A stretch of 64,000 nucleotides of DNA from Metapseudomonas boanensis (GTDB lineage: Bacteria > Pseudomonadota > Gammaproteobacteria > Pseudomonadales > Pseudomonadaceae). Within the stretch, counting starts at the first letter, position 1; each line of letters opens with the position of its first letter. Positions 42,670 through 51,747 of the stretch are shown piece by piece. A program made the translations under genes and the position numbers. The stretch spans positions 1 to 64,000 of the forward strand of contig NZ_JAGTIS010000006.1 of assembly GCF_018704125.1 (NCBI RefSeq), written 5' to 3'. Below the pieces are notes generated by a model. That model searched no databases, was not told where the DNA came from, and saw only the letters and a program-made list of their open reading frames with translations.

Positions 42670-44261
42670 ACACGATTGCCACCGCCATGCCGAGCACCGG
42701 CAGAGCAACGACCGGCGTCCTTCTCATTGCGGGCATCGTGCTTGCCGCACTGACAGAAGCGATCGCCAGCACAGTTCTGTCTCTCGGACGCAGCGACATC
42801 ATCGGCGACATCTATGCAACACCTGATGAGTTTGCCTGGTTGGATATCGGCTACACCGCGTTCAAGCTGATCGGGTTCATGACCGCCCCTTGGTTGATGA
42901 GCCGCTTCTATCCGCGGCATGTAATCATCGGCTCGACCCTGGTGATGGGCCTGGCGTGCGCTATTGCCGCCATCAGCGCACGGCTGGACCTGCTGGTCGC
43001 ACTTCGCATTGTTCAGGGCTTCGCCGGCGGCACCCTGCTGGTCGGGGGCCAAGTGGTCATATTTCGCGCCTATCAGCGCGCCCATCAACCCATCCATCAG
43101 GCCCTGTTTGCCATGGGGGCCGTTGTTGCGCCTGCGACGATCGCCCCGGCTCTCCAAGGATGGTTGATCGACAGCCAATCCTGGACATGGATTTTCTTCA
43201 GCGTTGTTCCGATTGCATTGGCGGCTACCGGACTTCTGCTGATTGCAGACGGTCCAATGCCCATCAAGACCCGGCCCAGTCCGTTTGACTGGATTGGTTT
43301 TTCGCTGATCGCTGCCACCCTTTTCTGTTTCACCTATGTTCTCAGCCAGGGCAGTCGATGGGACTGGTTCGAGGAGCCTCACATCCTGTGGCTGAGCGTG
43401 ATCGGTACAGCCGCCCTGCTGGCATTTCTCGGCCAGCAAGTGTTAGCCAAAGGCCAAGGTATGCTCGACTTCAACCTGTTCAAATCGAGTGATTTTTCCT
43501 TCGCCTTTATCGTCAGTTTTGTCGCCGGTGCAGCCTTGTTCGGCAGCGCGTTCCTGATTCTGGCGTTCGCCCTGTCCGTCCTCGCGTTCACGCCTACCGA
43601 TGCCGGCCAGCTCCTGTTGCCCAGTGGCGCTTTCTTTATCGGTGCGCTCCTCCTTGCTGCCTTTCTCATGCAGGTCCGCCGCGTTCCGCCGTTTGCCACT
43701 GTGCCCTTTGGAATCCTGATGATCATGGTGGCGATGTGGATGCTGTCCGGTTCGACCAGCGAAAGCGGCGCCGACGACATGATGGCGGCCATCTTGCTGC
43801 GCGGCTTGGGGCTTGGCTTTCTGTTTCTATCGATCACGCTGATCGCTTTCAGCAACCTCAACAGCCGAAATCTCGCCTGTGGAATCGGCCTCTTCAACAC
43901 CGGTCGCCAGTTGGGTGGCCTGATGGGGGTTGCAGGACTTCAGACACTGATCGACCACAACGTCGTCACCAATGTCGTGGTTCTCGGCACTAATGTCACC
44001 GCAGGGGGGACCTCGGTCATCGAGCGGTTGACGACCACGACAGCCATGCTGACGGTGAAAGGGATGGATGCAGCGACCGCTAGCCGGGCAGCGACGAGCC
44101 TGCTGGGCCGGCTCGTGTCAGGTCAGTCCAGTGTGATTGCCTTCGACACCGCGTTCAACGCAGTTGCCCTGCTTTTTGTAGCCGCCGCCCCCGTGCTGGT
44201 CGGCATCAAGATCGGATTCTCGAAATACGCGAAAGTGCGCGCTGCGCGAGCCGTAGCGTGA
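42666..44261 (+). CDS. DHA2-family MFS efflux transporter (EmrB-like)
   Basis: The 531-residue protein has about fourteen hydrophobic helices and the MFS loop-2/3 signature (LVALRIVQGFAGGTLLVGG). Its ATG overlaps the HlyD stop (ATGA at 42666). With the adaptor it forms an EmrAB-type tripartite efflux pump for drugs or organic acids; an outer membrane channel such as TolC would come from elsewhere. The final segment has the GIGLFNTGRQLGGLMGVAG helix typical of DHA2. Confidence 0.9.
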   Translation: MNTIATAMPSTGRATTGVLLIAGIVLAALTEAIASTVLSLGRSDIIGDIYATPDEFAWLDIGYTAFKLIGFMTAPWLMSRFYPRHVIIGSTLVMGLACAIAAISARLDLLVALRIVQGFAGGTLLVGGQVVIFRAYQRAHQPIHQALFAMGAVVAPATIAPALQGWLIDSQSWTWIFFSVVPIALAATGLLLIADGPMPIKTRPSPFDWIGFSLIAATLFCFTYVLSQGSRWDWFEEPHILWLSVIGTAALLAFLGQQVLAKGQGMLDFNLFKSSDFSFAFIVSFVAGAALFGSAFLILAFALSVLAFTPTDAGQLLLPSGAFFIGALLLAAFLMQVRRVPPFATVPFGILMIMVAMWMLSGSTSESGADDMMAAILLRGLGLGFLFLSITLIAFSNLNSRNLACGIGLFNTGRQLGGLMGVAGLQTLIDHNVVTNVVVLGTNVTAGGTSVIERLTTTTAMLTVKGMDAATASRAATSLLGRLVSGQSSVIAFDTAFNAVALLFVAAAPVLVGIKIGFSKYAKVRAARAVA

Positions 44262-44782
44262 GACAGCCCACGCCAACCAGCACTGGATCGGATTCTCCCT
44301 ACGCGTCCTTCAGGTCACGAGCCCGTAGCACGGCACGGCCGGATGGGCACGATTGCGTGCGGTCACGAAAGGTACGAAGCCGCGGCCAGCGCTCCAGCCA
44401 ACCGGTCGGCCTGGGGACGGCAGCCAGGTCGTCGAGCATTGGCGTCAAGAGTGCATCTGCAATGCTTTAGCGATCGCCGCAGATAAAGGAACGTTCACCC
44501 AACTGTGTATTCCAGAGCTGTTGACGCCCAATTCCAGTGATTGTGACCCATCGGCGCTGGAGGCTCTGACCCACCCAATACAGTGAATGTGATCCACCGC
44601 ACTGATGATTCTGACCCTGCCCCAGGGCTTTCGGACTTTTCCTATTTACTTGCGACACACCATCCGCAGAGCCTTGGACTAGGTGCCTTGCTCAACACCA
44701 GTCTGCTGGTGAGTCGGTGCCTCCATCGTCAATGGAAAGGTGCGCCCTACCCGCGTGGGGCGACTTGTAGAGAGGGAATTCA
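44262..44782. other. Intergenic region, 521 bp, with gene debris
   Basis: It contains the broken GST fragment at 44299-44530 on the minus strand. The rest (about 44530-44770) includes repeated TGACCC/TGATCC words of unclear origin. No intact gene is visible. Confidence 0.5.
44299..44530 (-). pseudogene. Glutathione S-transferase, C-terminal fragment with stop
   Basis: Minus-strand reading gives RQQLWNTQLGERSFICGDR, an in-frame TAA, then SIADALLTPMLDDLAAV and PRPTGWLERWPRLRTFRD before a stop at 44299-44301. This matches the C-terminal helical domain of GST-type proteins (GDxPSIAD motif). The N-terminal thioredoxin domain is missing and the frame is interrupted, so it is a pseudogene. Confidence 0.7.
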
Positions 44783-46633
44783 GTGGCTATCGGATATTTC
44801 ATTCGTCGCGGCGACAAGACCACCTGTGGTGGCGTTGTGCTGGAAGCAGATCATCGCGTCATGATGTTCGGCATTGCGCATGCTCGCCAGGGGGATCGGG
44901 TTTCCTGCGGCAAGGATGGAAAGGTCTACCGGATCATAGGCGGAGTCTCGTTCATCCACAGCCACGGATCTCCGGTGGCGGGCACCCTCGATAGCCTCAG
45001 CGGCTGCCCGTGCAGGGCCAGGCTGCTGCCCTCGTTGTTCAGCGCTACCTATCAGTCGGATCGCGGTGAAGCCAAAGCCGCGACAACCATCTCTTCGCCC
45101 GCCGTTGCTGCGGTACCGCTTGCCGCACCGCCCTTGAGGACTTCTCCCAAGCCGGCCGCGCACAATCTGCTGGAAGAGGAGGAAGAAGAGGAGGAGCTGG
45201 AGGAGGCCGGCATCGTGCTGCGCCTGGGGCTGTTCTTCGACGGCACCGGCAACAACCAGGCCAATAGTGCCGCAACGGCTGGATGCTATGCGGTCAACTT
45301 GGGGATGTCGGCAGAGGTCGGCGAGGACATTCGCCAATACTGTGCCGCCTACGGCTATGACGGCCAGGGCGGCACGCCGGACAACAGCTACGGCAACGAT
45401 GTCAGCAACGTCGCGCGCCTCTATGGCCTCTATCCGGACGACACGCTCGTACAACTGCCACCAGAGGCTGAAGAGGCTTATCTCAAGGTTTATCTCGAAG
45501 GCATCGGCACCCGCAGCGGCCTGGGTGACTCTGTTTACAGCCAGGGCAGCGGTCGGGGAGAGACCGGCGTGGTGGCGCGGGTCGAACAGATGCCAGCAGT
45601 AGCTCTGAAGCAATTACGGTTGCTACGAGATGCTAACCCCAGCCTCAAGATCCGTCGGATCGAGATCGATTTGTTCGGCTTTAGCCGGGGCGCGGCGGCG
45701 GCGCGGCACTGTGCCAATGACCTGCTCAAGGGGCCGAACAGCGTGCTGGCCCGGTCGCTGCCCGCCGGCTCGCCCTTCTTGGTGTCCGGGTTCACCTGGC
45801 ACCATCGCAGCGACTTTGTCCTCAACTTCATTGGGCTGTTCGACACCGTGGCCGGCATCGTCGCGCTGGGCGAGGGCGATTTCAGCCCGCACAATGCCGA
45901 CAACCCCGGGCTCCAGTTGCGGCTTGCCCCCGGCATGGCCCGCCAGGTGGTCCAGTTGGTGGCCGGGGATGAGTACCGCCACAACTTCTCCCTGACCCAG
46001 GCCGAGCAGGACATCGTACTCCCAGGCTGCCATTCGGACATCGGCGGCGGCTACCTGCCCCTGATGCGGGAGAAGCTGCTGTTGAGCAAGCCGGACAGCA
46101 GTGTCGAACTCGACCTGCTCGCCAACGAGCGCAGTACCGCCTTTTCTCGCACCAAACTGCGCTTCAATCAGGAGGCGCGTCACTGGCTGGCCTATGTGCC
46201 GCCCGAGGGGCTCGATATCGTCACCTGGGCGGTACCCGCCCAGCACCGAGCGCGGGACACCCTGGCCGAAAAGCGCGTGTACGCCGCCATCGCCAGCGAG
46301 CGTGAGGTGCGCGGCGAACTGTCGCTGGTATACCTGCGCATCATGCGGGAGCTGGCGGTGCGCGCTGGGGTGGCATATAGAGCAGTGCCGAACACTCAGG
46401 CTTTCGCCTTGCCCGCCGAGCTGCAACCTATCGCTGCCAAACTCCAGACCTTTGCCCTGCGCGAAGCGTTCTCGCCGCTGACCGCTGAGGAAGCCGCCCT
46501 GCTGCGCCGCCGCTACATCCATCTCTCGGCCCACTGGAATGCCGCCAAAGGCTGGAACAACAGCGCGCTGGATGTCGTCTTCATTAACCGCCCGGCTGCG
46601 GGCATGCAGCGCAAGGAGCATCCCAATGACTAA
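44783..46633 (+). CDS. PAAR-Tle1 lipase effector of type VI secretion
   Basis: The 616-residue protein begins with a PAAR domain (about 1-90, GYFIRRGDKTTCGGVV, HARQGDRVSCGKDG), which caps the VgrG spike, then a proline/alanine linker with an eight-Glu run (131-138), then a DUF2235 (Tle1) lipase domain with nucleophile motif GFSRGAAAA (Ser301), candidate Asp354 in GLFDT and candidate His417 in GCHSDIGGG. Tle1 phospholipases attack target membranes. The start is a GTG at 44783 with GAGGG upstream. No VgrG or core T6SS gene is in the window, so it is an orphan effector. A DUF2931 lipoprotein gene overlaps its end. Confidence 0.88.
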   Translation: MAIGYFIRRGDKTTCGGVVLEADHRVMMFGIAHARQGDRVSCGKDGKVYRIIGGVSFIHSHGSPVAGTLDSLSGCPCRARLLPSLFSATYQSDRGEAKAATTISSPAVAAVPLAAPPLRTSPKPAAHNLLEEEEEEEELEEAGIVLRLGLFFDGTGNNQANSAATAGCYAVNLGMSAEVGEDIRQYCAAYGYDGQGGTPDNSYGNDVSNVARLYGLYPDDTLVQLPPEAEEAYLKVYLEGIGTRSGLGDSVYSQGSGRGETGVVARVEQMPAVALKQLRLLRDANPSLKIRRIEIDLFGFSRGAAAARHCANDLLKGPNSVLARSLPAGSPFLVSGFTWHHRSDFVLNFIGLFDTVAGIVALGEGDFSPHNADNPGLQLRLAPGMARQVVQLVAGDEYRHNFSLTQAEQDIVLPGCHSDIGGGYLPLMREKLLLSKPDSSVELDLLANERSTAFSRTKLRFNQEARHWLAYVPPEGLDIVTWAVPAQHRARDTLAEKRVYAAIASEREVRGELSLVYLRIMRELAVRAGVAYRAVPNTQAFALPAELQPIAAKLQTFALREAFSPLTAEEAALLRRRYIHLSAHWNAAKGWNNSALDVVFINRPAAGMQRKEHPND

Positions 46634-47282
46634 GTTCCGAGCCGCAGTGTGGTTGGGGCTGCTGCTATGGCTGGCTGGCTGTGCCAACGGTGCCCATCGG
46701 CTGCCGTATGATTCGTGGCGACTGGGCTTCGGCACCCCAAATTATATGGAGGTATGGATCGAGACCGCCGACGCGGTGGACGTGCAGGATCGCGTGTTTC
46801 GCCGCGCCATGAGCGGGATTGCCTCGACCCAGAGTCCGAAAAACCTCAAAAGCGATCCTCGCGGTTGGCCGGAGAGGCCAGGGGCCGGCGCGGGTAAGCA
46901 GGTACTGGGGGCCGACCTGCCACGGCTGATTTATGTGCGCTGGCAGTCGCTGGCCGAGCCGCAGACCTACGGGGCCTATCTCGTTATTCCCGAGGCCACC
47001 CGGCAGGCGATGCTGAAGGGAGAAAAGGCATTCTGCCAAGCCGACGCCAAGTGGATCACTGGCTATCGCGATGTGCTGACGGTTGGACTCGCGCCTGGAG
47101 GCATCGCCAGGGTCTGGCTCATGGGGGCTTGTCTGTCTGCTATCGACGTGGCGCGGGTGCAGGGTACTGTCGTGAGGGAAGGCCCGGATGGAGGCCAGAG
47201 CGGCGGCCAATATGCCTTGCCATTGGAGCCGGAGTCCAAAGCCTATATCGAGAAGTTCGGGATTCCCTATGGTTCCTGGTGA
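46626..47282 (+). CDS. DUF2931 lipoprotein, probable Tle1 immunity protein
   Basis: The 218-residue lipoprotein has the lipobox LLLWLAGC (Cys19), so it should be anchored in the periplasm where the phospholipase would act. The mature part includes YDSWRLGFGTPNYMEVW and DLPRLIYVRWQSLAEPQTY, typical of DUF2931 proteins found beside Tle1 effectors. Its ATG overlaps the effector stop by 8 bases, as expected for effector-immunity pairs. The immunity role is inferred from family and position. Confidence 0.82.
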   Translation: MTKFRAAVWLGLLLWLAGCANGAHRLPYDSWRLGFGTPNYMEVWIETADAVDVQDRVFRRAMSGIASTQSPKNLKSDPRGWPERPGAGAGKQVLGADLPRLIYVRWQSLAEPQTYGAYLVIPEATRQAMLKGEKAFCQADAKWITGYRDVLTVGLAPGGIARVWLMGACLSAIDVARVQGTVVREGPDGGQSGGQYALPLEPESKAYIEKFGIPYGSW

Positions 47283-47385
47283 GCCCATACCCCTATGGGC
47301 TCAGTTGCTGGCCCGATCCAAAAGTAATGATTGATCGCTCATCAATCCTATAGCGAGCGCAATCGTGAGCTGCGCCCGCTGGTTG

Positions 47386-47589
47386 GATCAAGCGCCCGAG
47401 ATGATGCGAATCCGCCGCCAAACGGCCGAGCACCCGTTCAGCACGCTGAAGTCCTGGATGGGCGCCGCCCACTTCCTCACGAGAACGCTCGACCGGGTGA
47501 GTACCGAGATGAGCCTGCATGTGCTCGCCTACAATCTCAAGCGCGTATTGAGCTTGCTAGGTAGCGTGATGGCCGCGATGAAGGCCTGA
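47386..47589 (+). pseudogene. IS1182-family transposase, C-terminal fragment
   Basis: The frame reads WLDQAPEMMRIRRQTAEHPF, then STLKSWMGAAHFLTRTL and TEMSLHVLAYNLKRVLSLLG before TGA at 47587-47589. This is the conserved C-terminus of IS1182-type DDE transposases (the EHPF...K...MG block and LAYNLKR). The 5' part is absent; upstream sequence belongs to other frames. Its missing front may correspond in type to the N-terminal fragment at 50305-50650. Confidence 0.75.
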
Positions 47590-47714
47590 GGCTTGCTTTA
47601 GGAGTCCTGTTCCCTCTCAACAGGCGCGCCGAAGCCGGAAGTGTTCATAACAACCAGAATCACAAATTGCGCCTGATTGCGTCTCCCACGGCCTCTTGGT
47701 ACTAAGAAAATCAC

Positions 47715-47891
47715 TCAGCAGTCGATCGCTATCGCTTGGTGGGTTTTTACACGGTCTGGGCCTATAGAGGCCGGAGCAGAAGAATAAATCTGCCCCATTA
47801 TTTCTAAATCGGTGTCCGGAATCAGTAGACCACTACAAGCCAATGCTTTCGCCTGGTCGTCAACGAGCACACTCGTTACAACGATCTTCAT
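47715..47891 (-). pseudogene. Truncated VOC/glyoxalase-family gene, 5' end
   Basis: An ATG at 47891 with GGAGGAGAGAACC upstream opens MKIVVTSVLVDDQAKALA, a typical start of VOC-superfamily (glyoxalase/bleomycin-resistance) proteins. After about 18 residues homology stops and the frame continues as unrelated sequence to a stop at 47715. So a real gene start was cut off and joined to other DNA near 47835. Confidence 0.65.
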
Positions 47892-48146
47892 GGTTCTCTC
47901 CTCCATCTTGATGGGGGCGTCCAACCCTCGAGCATGTTGGGAGCACTTTCGGCGAGCGTAATACTCGAAAGGCTGGGCTAACACCTGCCGCTTGTTCGGG
48001 AGTGAAAACGGTCCCAGATTGTTACTATCGCGTTGATAGCAGCAACTCCCGTGGTTCAGAGCGGCCTGGTCGTGAAGGCAGCATTGAGTTGAGAAGCAGC
48101 GAAGGTAGTTGGATCAGCGATAGCAATGCTTTCGTCAGGAGGAGCC

Positions 48147-49589
48147 ATGTCTCCAGCGGACTACGACAGGCTTGATGGGGTCGCACTTGCCTCCATGCTA
48201 CGCGGCGGAGAAATCTCTCCGTTCGAACTGATGAGCATCGCTGTGAAGCTCGCTCAGGAGAGGGCGATGCCTTTGAATGCGCTGTGCTCCCAGCGCTTTG
48301 AAGAATCCCTGAAGATCGCAAAGACGGCGCATTTGACCGGGCCATTTGGAGCCCTGCCTTTTCTGCTCAAGGACTCTGGCCTTCCATCCAGGCATTTGCC
48401 TGCATCGTTGGGATCGCGGCTATTCCGCGATACGCCATTCACCTTTGATGGCACCCTGGTGGAGCGGTTCGAGGCCGCCGGCTTTCTCAGTTTCGCCAGG
48501 ACGACGGTTCCCGAGCTCTGCATGGCGCCCACGACTGAAGCAGTCGTGTACGGCGGCCCAACGCTGAATCCCTGGGATCCGACCCGATCCCCTGGCGGTT
48601 CCAGCGGCGGCGCGGCGGTAGCCGTCGCGTTGGGCGTCGTACCCATTGCGCATGGAAGCGACGGCGGCGGATCCATCCGTATCCCGGCGTCTTGCTGCGG
48701 TGTATTCGGCTTGAAGCCATCACGTGGACTTCTGCCGATGGGCCCCGCACGCGGGGAGGGCTGGGGAGGCCTCGCCACGGACGGCGTGATTACCCGGACG
48801 GTCAGGGATACGGCCGCCGTTCTCGATGCGATCAAGGGCCCTGATCCCGGGGCGCCGTACGCGGCGCCGCCAACTCCAGCCTCGTACCTGGCGAGTCTGG
48901 ATAGACCTTTCGATCGACCGCTCCGCGTGGCCAAATGGGTGTCGGCGTGGAACGATATCAACGTCGACCCTGACTGTCTGGCTGCCGTGGATAGGGCTGA
49001 ACAATTACTGGTTCAGAACGACCACGAGGTCGTCGAGGTCAACCCGCCTGAAATCGATTTCGAGGGGTTTGTAGACTCACTTATCAACGTGATTGCTGCC
49101 AATGCGGTCATTTCCGTCGATACCGTAGTCAAAAGTCAGCGGATTGATCATTGGGGCAGACTTCTGGAGCCTGCAATCCTGGATGCCTACCAATACGGCA
49201 AGGCACTTCGCGCTACGGATTACATTGCAGCGATTGCGCGCTTTCATCAGATATCGCGTGTGATGGAACAGTACATGCTCGGCTTTGACCTGGTGTTGAC
49301 TCCAACGCTCACGCAACTCCCCGTCAAGTTGGGAACCCTGTCGATGAACGAGGACTTCAGAACGTTCAGGCTGAAGGCGGCGAGGTTCACGATGTTCCTG
49401 GCGATCATCAATGCCTCCGGCCAGCCGGCAGCCAACGTACCGCTGTACTGGAATGAGCAGGGAATTCCAGTCGGCATTCAGCTGATCGGGCGCTTCGGTG
49501 ATGAGGACACGATTCTCAGGGCTAGCGCTGCATTGGAGAGAACATCATCCTGGTTCAGGCGGTACGCGCAGTTGATTACTGACGATTGA
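48147..49589 (+). CDS. Amidase (amidase signature family)
   Basis: The 480-residue enzyme has the Ser-Ser-Lys triad of the amidase signature: Lys in PFLLKDSG, cis-Ser and nucleophile Ser within PGGSSGGAAVAVA and GSDGGGSIRIPASCCG. It hydrolyses an amide, such as indoleacetamide-like or nylon-oligomer-like substrates, but the substrate is unknown. The ATG at 48147 follows AGGAGGAGCC. The gene lies between broken transposase pieces and gene debris, suggesting it is a passenger of a mobile segment. Confidence 0.87.
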   Translation: MSPADYDRLDGVALASMLRGGEISPFELMSIAVKLAQERAMPLNALCSQRFEESLKIAKTAHLTGPFGALPFLLKDSGLPSRHLPASLGSRLFRDTPFTFDGTLVERFEAAGFLSFARTTVPELCMAPTTEAVVYGGPTLNPWDPTRSPGGSSGGAAVAVALGVVPIAHGSDGGGSIRIPASCCGVFGLKPSRGLLPMGPARGEGWGGLATDGVITRTVRDTAAVLDAIKGPDPGAPYAAPPTPASYLASLDRPFDRPLRVAKWVSAWNDINVDPDCLAAVDRAEQLLVQNDHEVVEVNPPEIDFEGFVDSLINVIAANAVISVDTVVKSQRIDHWGRLLEPAILDAYQYGKALRATDYIAAIARFHQISRVMEQYMLGFDLVLTPTLTQLPVKLGTLSMNEDFRTFRLKAARFTMFLAIINASGQPAANVPLYWNEQGIPVGIQLIGRFGDEDTILRASAALERTSSWFRRYAQLITDD

Positions 49590-49869
49590 CGAGTTCCACT
49601 GTCTGCTTCTGGCAGCCGAAAGCGGACATCGTGGTGCACTAGATATAAAAAGCCGCCAGTGTGGCAGCGGCGAGGTCTCAGGCTTTTGGCCTTCGACCAA
49701 GTCACATCTGTCTGGGGTTTCCCGGCACGTGGGCATTTCGACGCCGGGAGGGACCGCAAATCGCAATCACGATCTGCGGGTGCGAACAGCGTCGGCACAA
49801 TCAGCCCGACACAAAATTGGTAAGCGACGCTGCTCGTACTCTTTGGGCGAGGGACAGCGGCTCTTGCAC

Positions 49870-50064
49870 CTGCATTTCGATTTCATCGTCAGCGCTGCGA
49901 CCTCATCGGGCTTGTGGCGAGATCACGAGGACATTGTCGAGGCCATCGCTGCGCGAGACGCGGATGCCGCCGAGAATGCAGCGCACGAGCACACCATGCT
50001 GTTCCAGCGCCGCTTCCTCGACTTTATGCAGCAGAACCTGACGGCCCAGATGCGGATTTCGTAG
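49870..50064 (+). pseudogene. GntR/FadR-type regulator, C-terminal fragment
   Basis: The frame ending at 50064 reads HEDIVEAIAARDADAAENAAHEH and FQRRFLDFMQQ, a typical FCD-domain C-terminus of GntR regulators. The DNA-binding part is absent and the preceding codons do not match. It lies 280 bases after the amidase and may once have been its regulator. Confidence 0.55.
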
Positions 50065-50112
50065 GGCTATGGGATCCGGGTTCTCACGCCAAGGCAGGGA
50101 CTGGGTTATCTC

Positions 50113-50193
50113 AACTGTCTCGAGCAGATGTAAGTTGTGTTTGCCCAGATCAATGCCTACCTGTGCGTCTGGATTCATGGCGATGGTCTCCAA
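50113..50193 (-). pseudogene. IS110-like transposase, N-terminal fragment
   Basis: Minus-strand reading from an ATG gives METIAMNPDAQVGIDLGKHN, the GIDLGKH start typical of IS110-family DEDD transposases. Beyond about 27 residues homology is lost. Very short, so tentative. Confidence 0.4.
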
Positions 50194-50304
50194 GATACAA
50201 GGCCCTGCGAGAGCGTAGCCTTGGGCGTGGGCAGGGGGGACCGCCCATTACGTTGGCATCGACCTTGCTGTGATTTGATGGATGCAGACTCAGCAGGGGC
50301 GGCC

Positions 50305-50650
50305 CATGAAGCGTTTATCCGCAGAGAGCATCGAGGCCAAAGCATGTTGCTTCCCGAGAGCCTGGATGACTACGTCGCGGACACCAATCCGGTGCGAGTG
50401 GTCGATGTGTTCGTCGACGAATTCGACCTTGGTCGGCTGGGTCTCGGCGGAATGGTCCCCGCCGAAACTGGTCGCCCCGCTAACCACCTCGCCGTTCTGT
50501 TGAAAATTTGCATCTACGGCCACCTCAATTGGATCCAGTCCAGCCGTCGCATCGAACGCCAGGCGCCATGCAACATCGAGTTGATGTGGCTGGACGCCCA
50601 CTCACGGTTGACTCTGGTTCGCACCTTAAGTCAGGGAGTCGATATGCCGA
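50305..50650 (+). pseudogene. IS1182-family transposase, N-terminal fragment with frameshift
   Basis: The reading ...HEAFIRREHRGQSMLLPESLDD..., VVDVFVDEFDLGRLG, AETGRPANHLAVLLK and WIQSSRRIERQAPCNIELMWL matches the N-terminal domain of IS1182-type transposases. The ATG AAG CGT start is out of frame by one base, so a deletion follows the third codon. Homology ends about 50590 and the frame stops at 50655. Complements in kind the C-terminal piece at 47386-47589. Confidence 0.75.
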
Positions 50651-50718
50651 AGTGAGTGGGAGTCCATGAACGGACGTAGCTGCCTCCCTTCTTGCTTAAG
50701 TGAACATGCTGCAGAAGC

Positions 50719-51612
50719 TTATTCACGCCATCGCTTGAGTAGCATCTCGATAAAGAGCTCTGCGGTGCTCGACAGCGGTTCGCCATCCCGACGCACCAGA
50801 CCGATAGTGCGCTCAATGTGAGGCGGAGGTAGGTCCCGGGAGCAGAGGTTTTCATGCTCGGCATCGGGCATTGCCATACGCGGCAAAATTGCTACACCAA
50901 GACCGCATTCGACCAGACCAAGTGAGGTGGACAGATGCTGCACTTCATAAAAGCCGTTGAGACGAATTCCGTGGCCGGATAGGGCGCTGTCAAGCAACAT
51001 GCGGTTGCCGCTGTCCCGGCTGACAGTGATGAGTCGCACTCCCTGCAAATCTTGCCAACTCACTTCAGGCAGCGCGGCGAGAGGATGGTCGCTGCGCATG
51101 GCAAGCACGAAAGGGTCACGAAGGAGCGGCGTGAAGCTCACGTCCGGATGCTGGGCGCTGATCATGTTGATGCCAAAGTCGGCGTCACCGCTTACCACCC
51201 GCTCAAGGCCTTCATTGGCGCTGACGTCAAGGATTCGGATCCGTATGCCTGGATACGCCTCATTGAAGACTCGAATCACGCTGGGCAGGAAGTAGAACGC
51301 CGCAGTCGGGATGCACGCGATGGTGACCGTACCTTTTTGATGGGTCTTGAGTTCTCGGATGCCCTGGAGGGAAGACTCGTAGTCTTCCAACATGCGCCGG
51401 GCGCGGGGCAGGTATTCCTTGCCTACTTCGGTTAGCCAGGTGCGTCGGGTGGTGCGCTCAAGCAGTTTGGCGCCAAGGGTTTCTTCCAGTTTCTGAAGCC
51501 GGCGGGAGAGCGCAGGCTGTGACAAATGGAGTGCCTGGGCGGCTTCCTGAAAGGACTGGGATTCAGCAACTCGTACAAAGGTTGCGAGGTCCAGAAATTC
51601 TATTCTATGCAT
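50719..51612 (-). CDS. LysR-family regulator
   Basis: The 297-residue LTTR has HTH FQEAAQALHLSQPALSRRLQKLEE and the family KLLERTTRRTWLTEVG segment, with an effector domain from about 90. It is divergent from the PrpF-like isomerase gene and probably controls it and the transporter/porin genes. The spacer (51613-51747) contains GCATTAATGC at 51640 and GCATT words at 51679 and 51688, candidates for its binding site. Confidence 0.9.
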   Translation of the reverse strand: MHRIEFLDLATFVRVAESQSFQEAAQALHLSQPALSRRLQKLEETLGAKLLERTTRRTWLTEVGKEYLPRARRMLEDYESSLQGIRELKTHQKGTVTIACIPTAAFYFLPSVIRVFNEAYPGIRIRILDVSANEGLERVVSGDADFGINMISAQHPDVSFTPLLRDPFVLAMRSDHPLAALPEVSWQDLQGVRLITVSRDSGNRMLLDSALSGHGIRLNGFYEVQHLSTSLGLVECGLGVAILPRMAMPDAEHENLCSRDLPPPHIERTIGLVRRDGEPLSSTAELFIEMLLKRWRE

Positions 51613-51639
51613 GGAAATACTCGCTTGGCGTTGATTTGC

Positions 51640-51692
51640 GCATTAATGCTTGGATTCTATCAGTCGGACATGATATTTGCATTTGAAGCATT
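51640..51692. promoter_or_regulatory. Candidate LysR-binding repeats
   Basis: GCATTAATGC (51640-51649) is a perfect palindrome, followed by two direct GCATT words (51679-51683 and 51688-51692) in the spacer between the LysR gene and the PrpF-like gene. Confidence 0.4.
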
Positions 51693-51747
51693 AAAAGGGT
51701 GCTGACAAGCTGTAGCCATCGTTGGATCGGTCACGGGTTAGACCAAA

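Noticed and set aside
44530-44770. Repeated TGACCC/TGATCC words that could be the end of an IS21-type element
   Set aside because: No terminal inverted repeats or transposase codons; words are too short to support a call.
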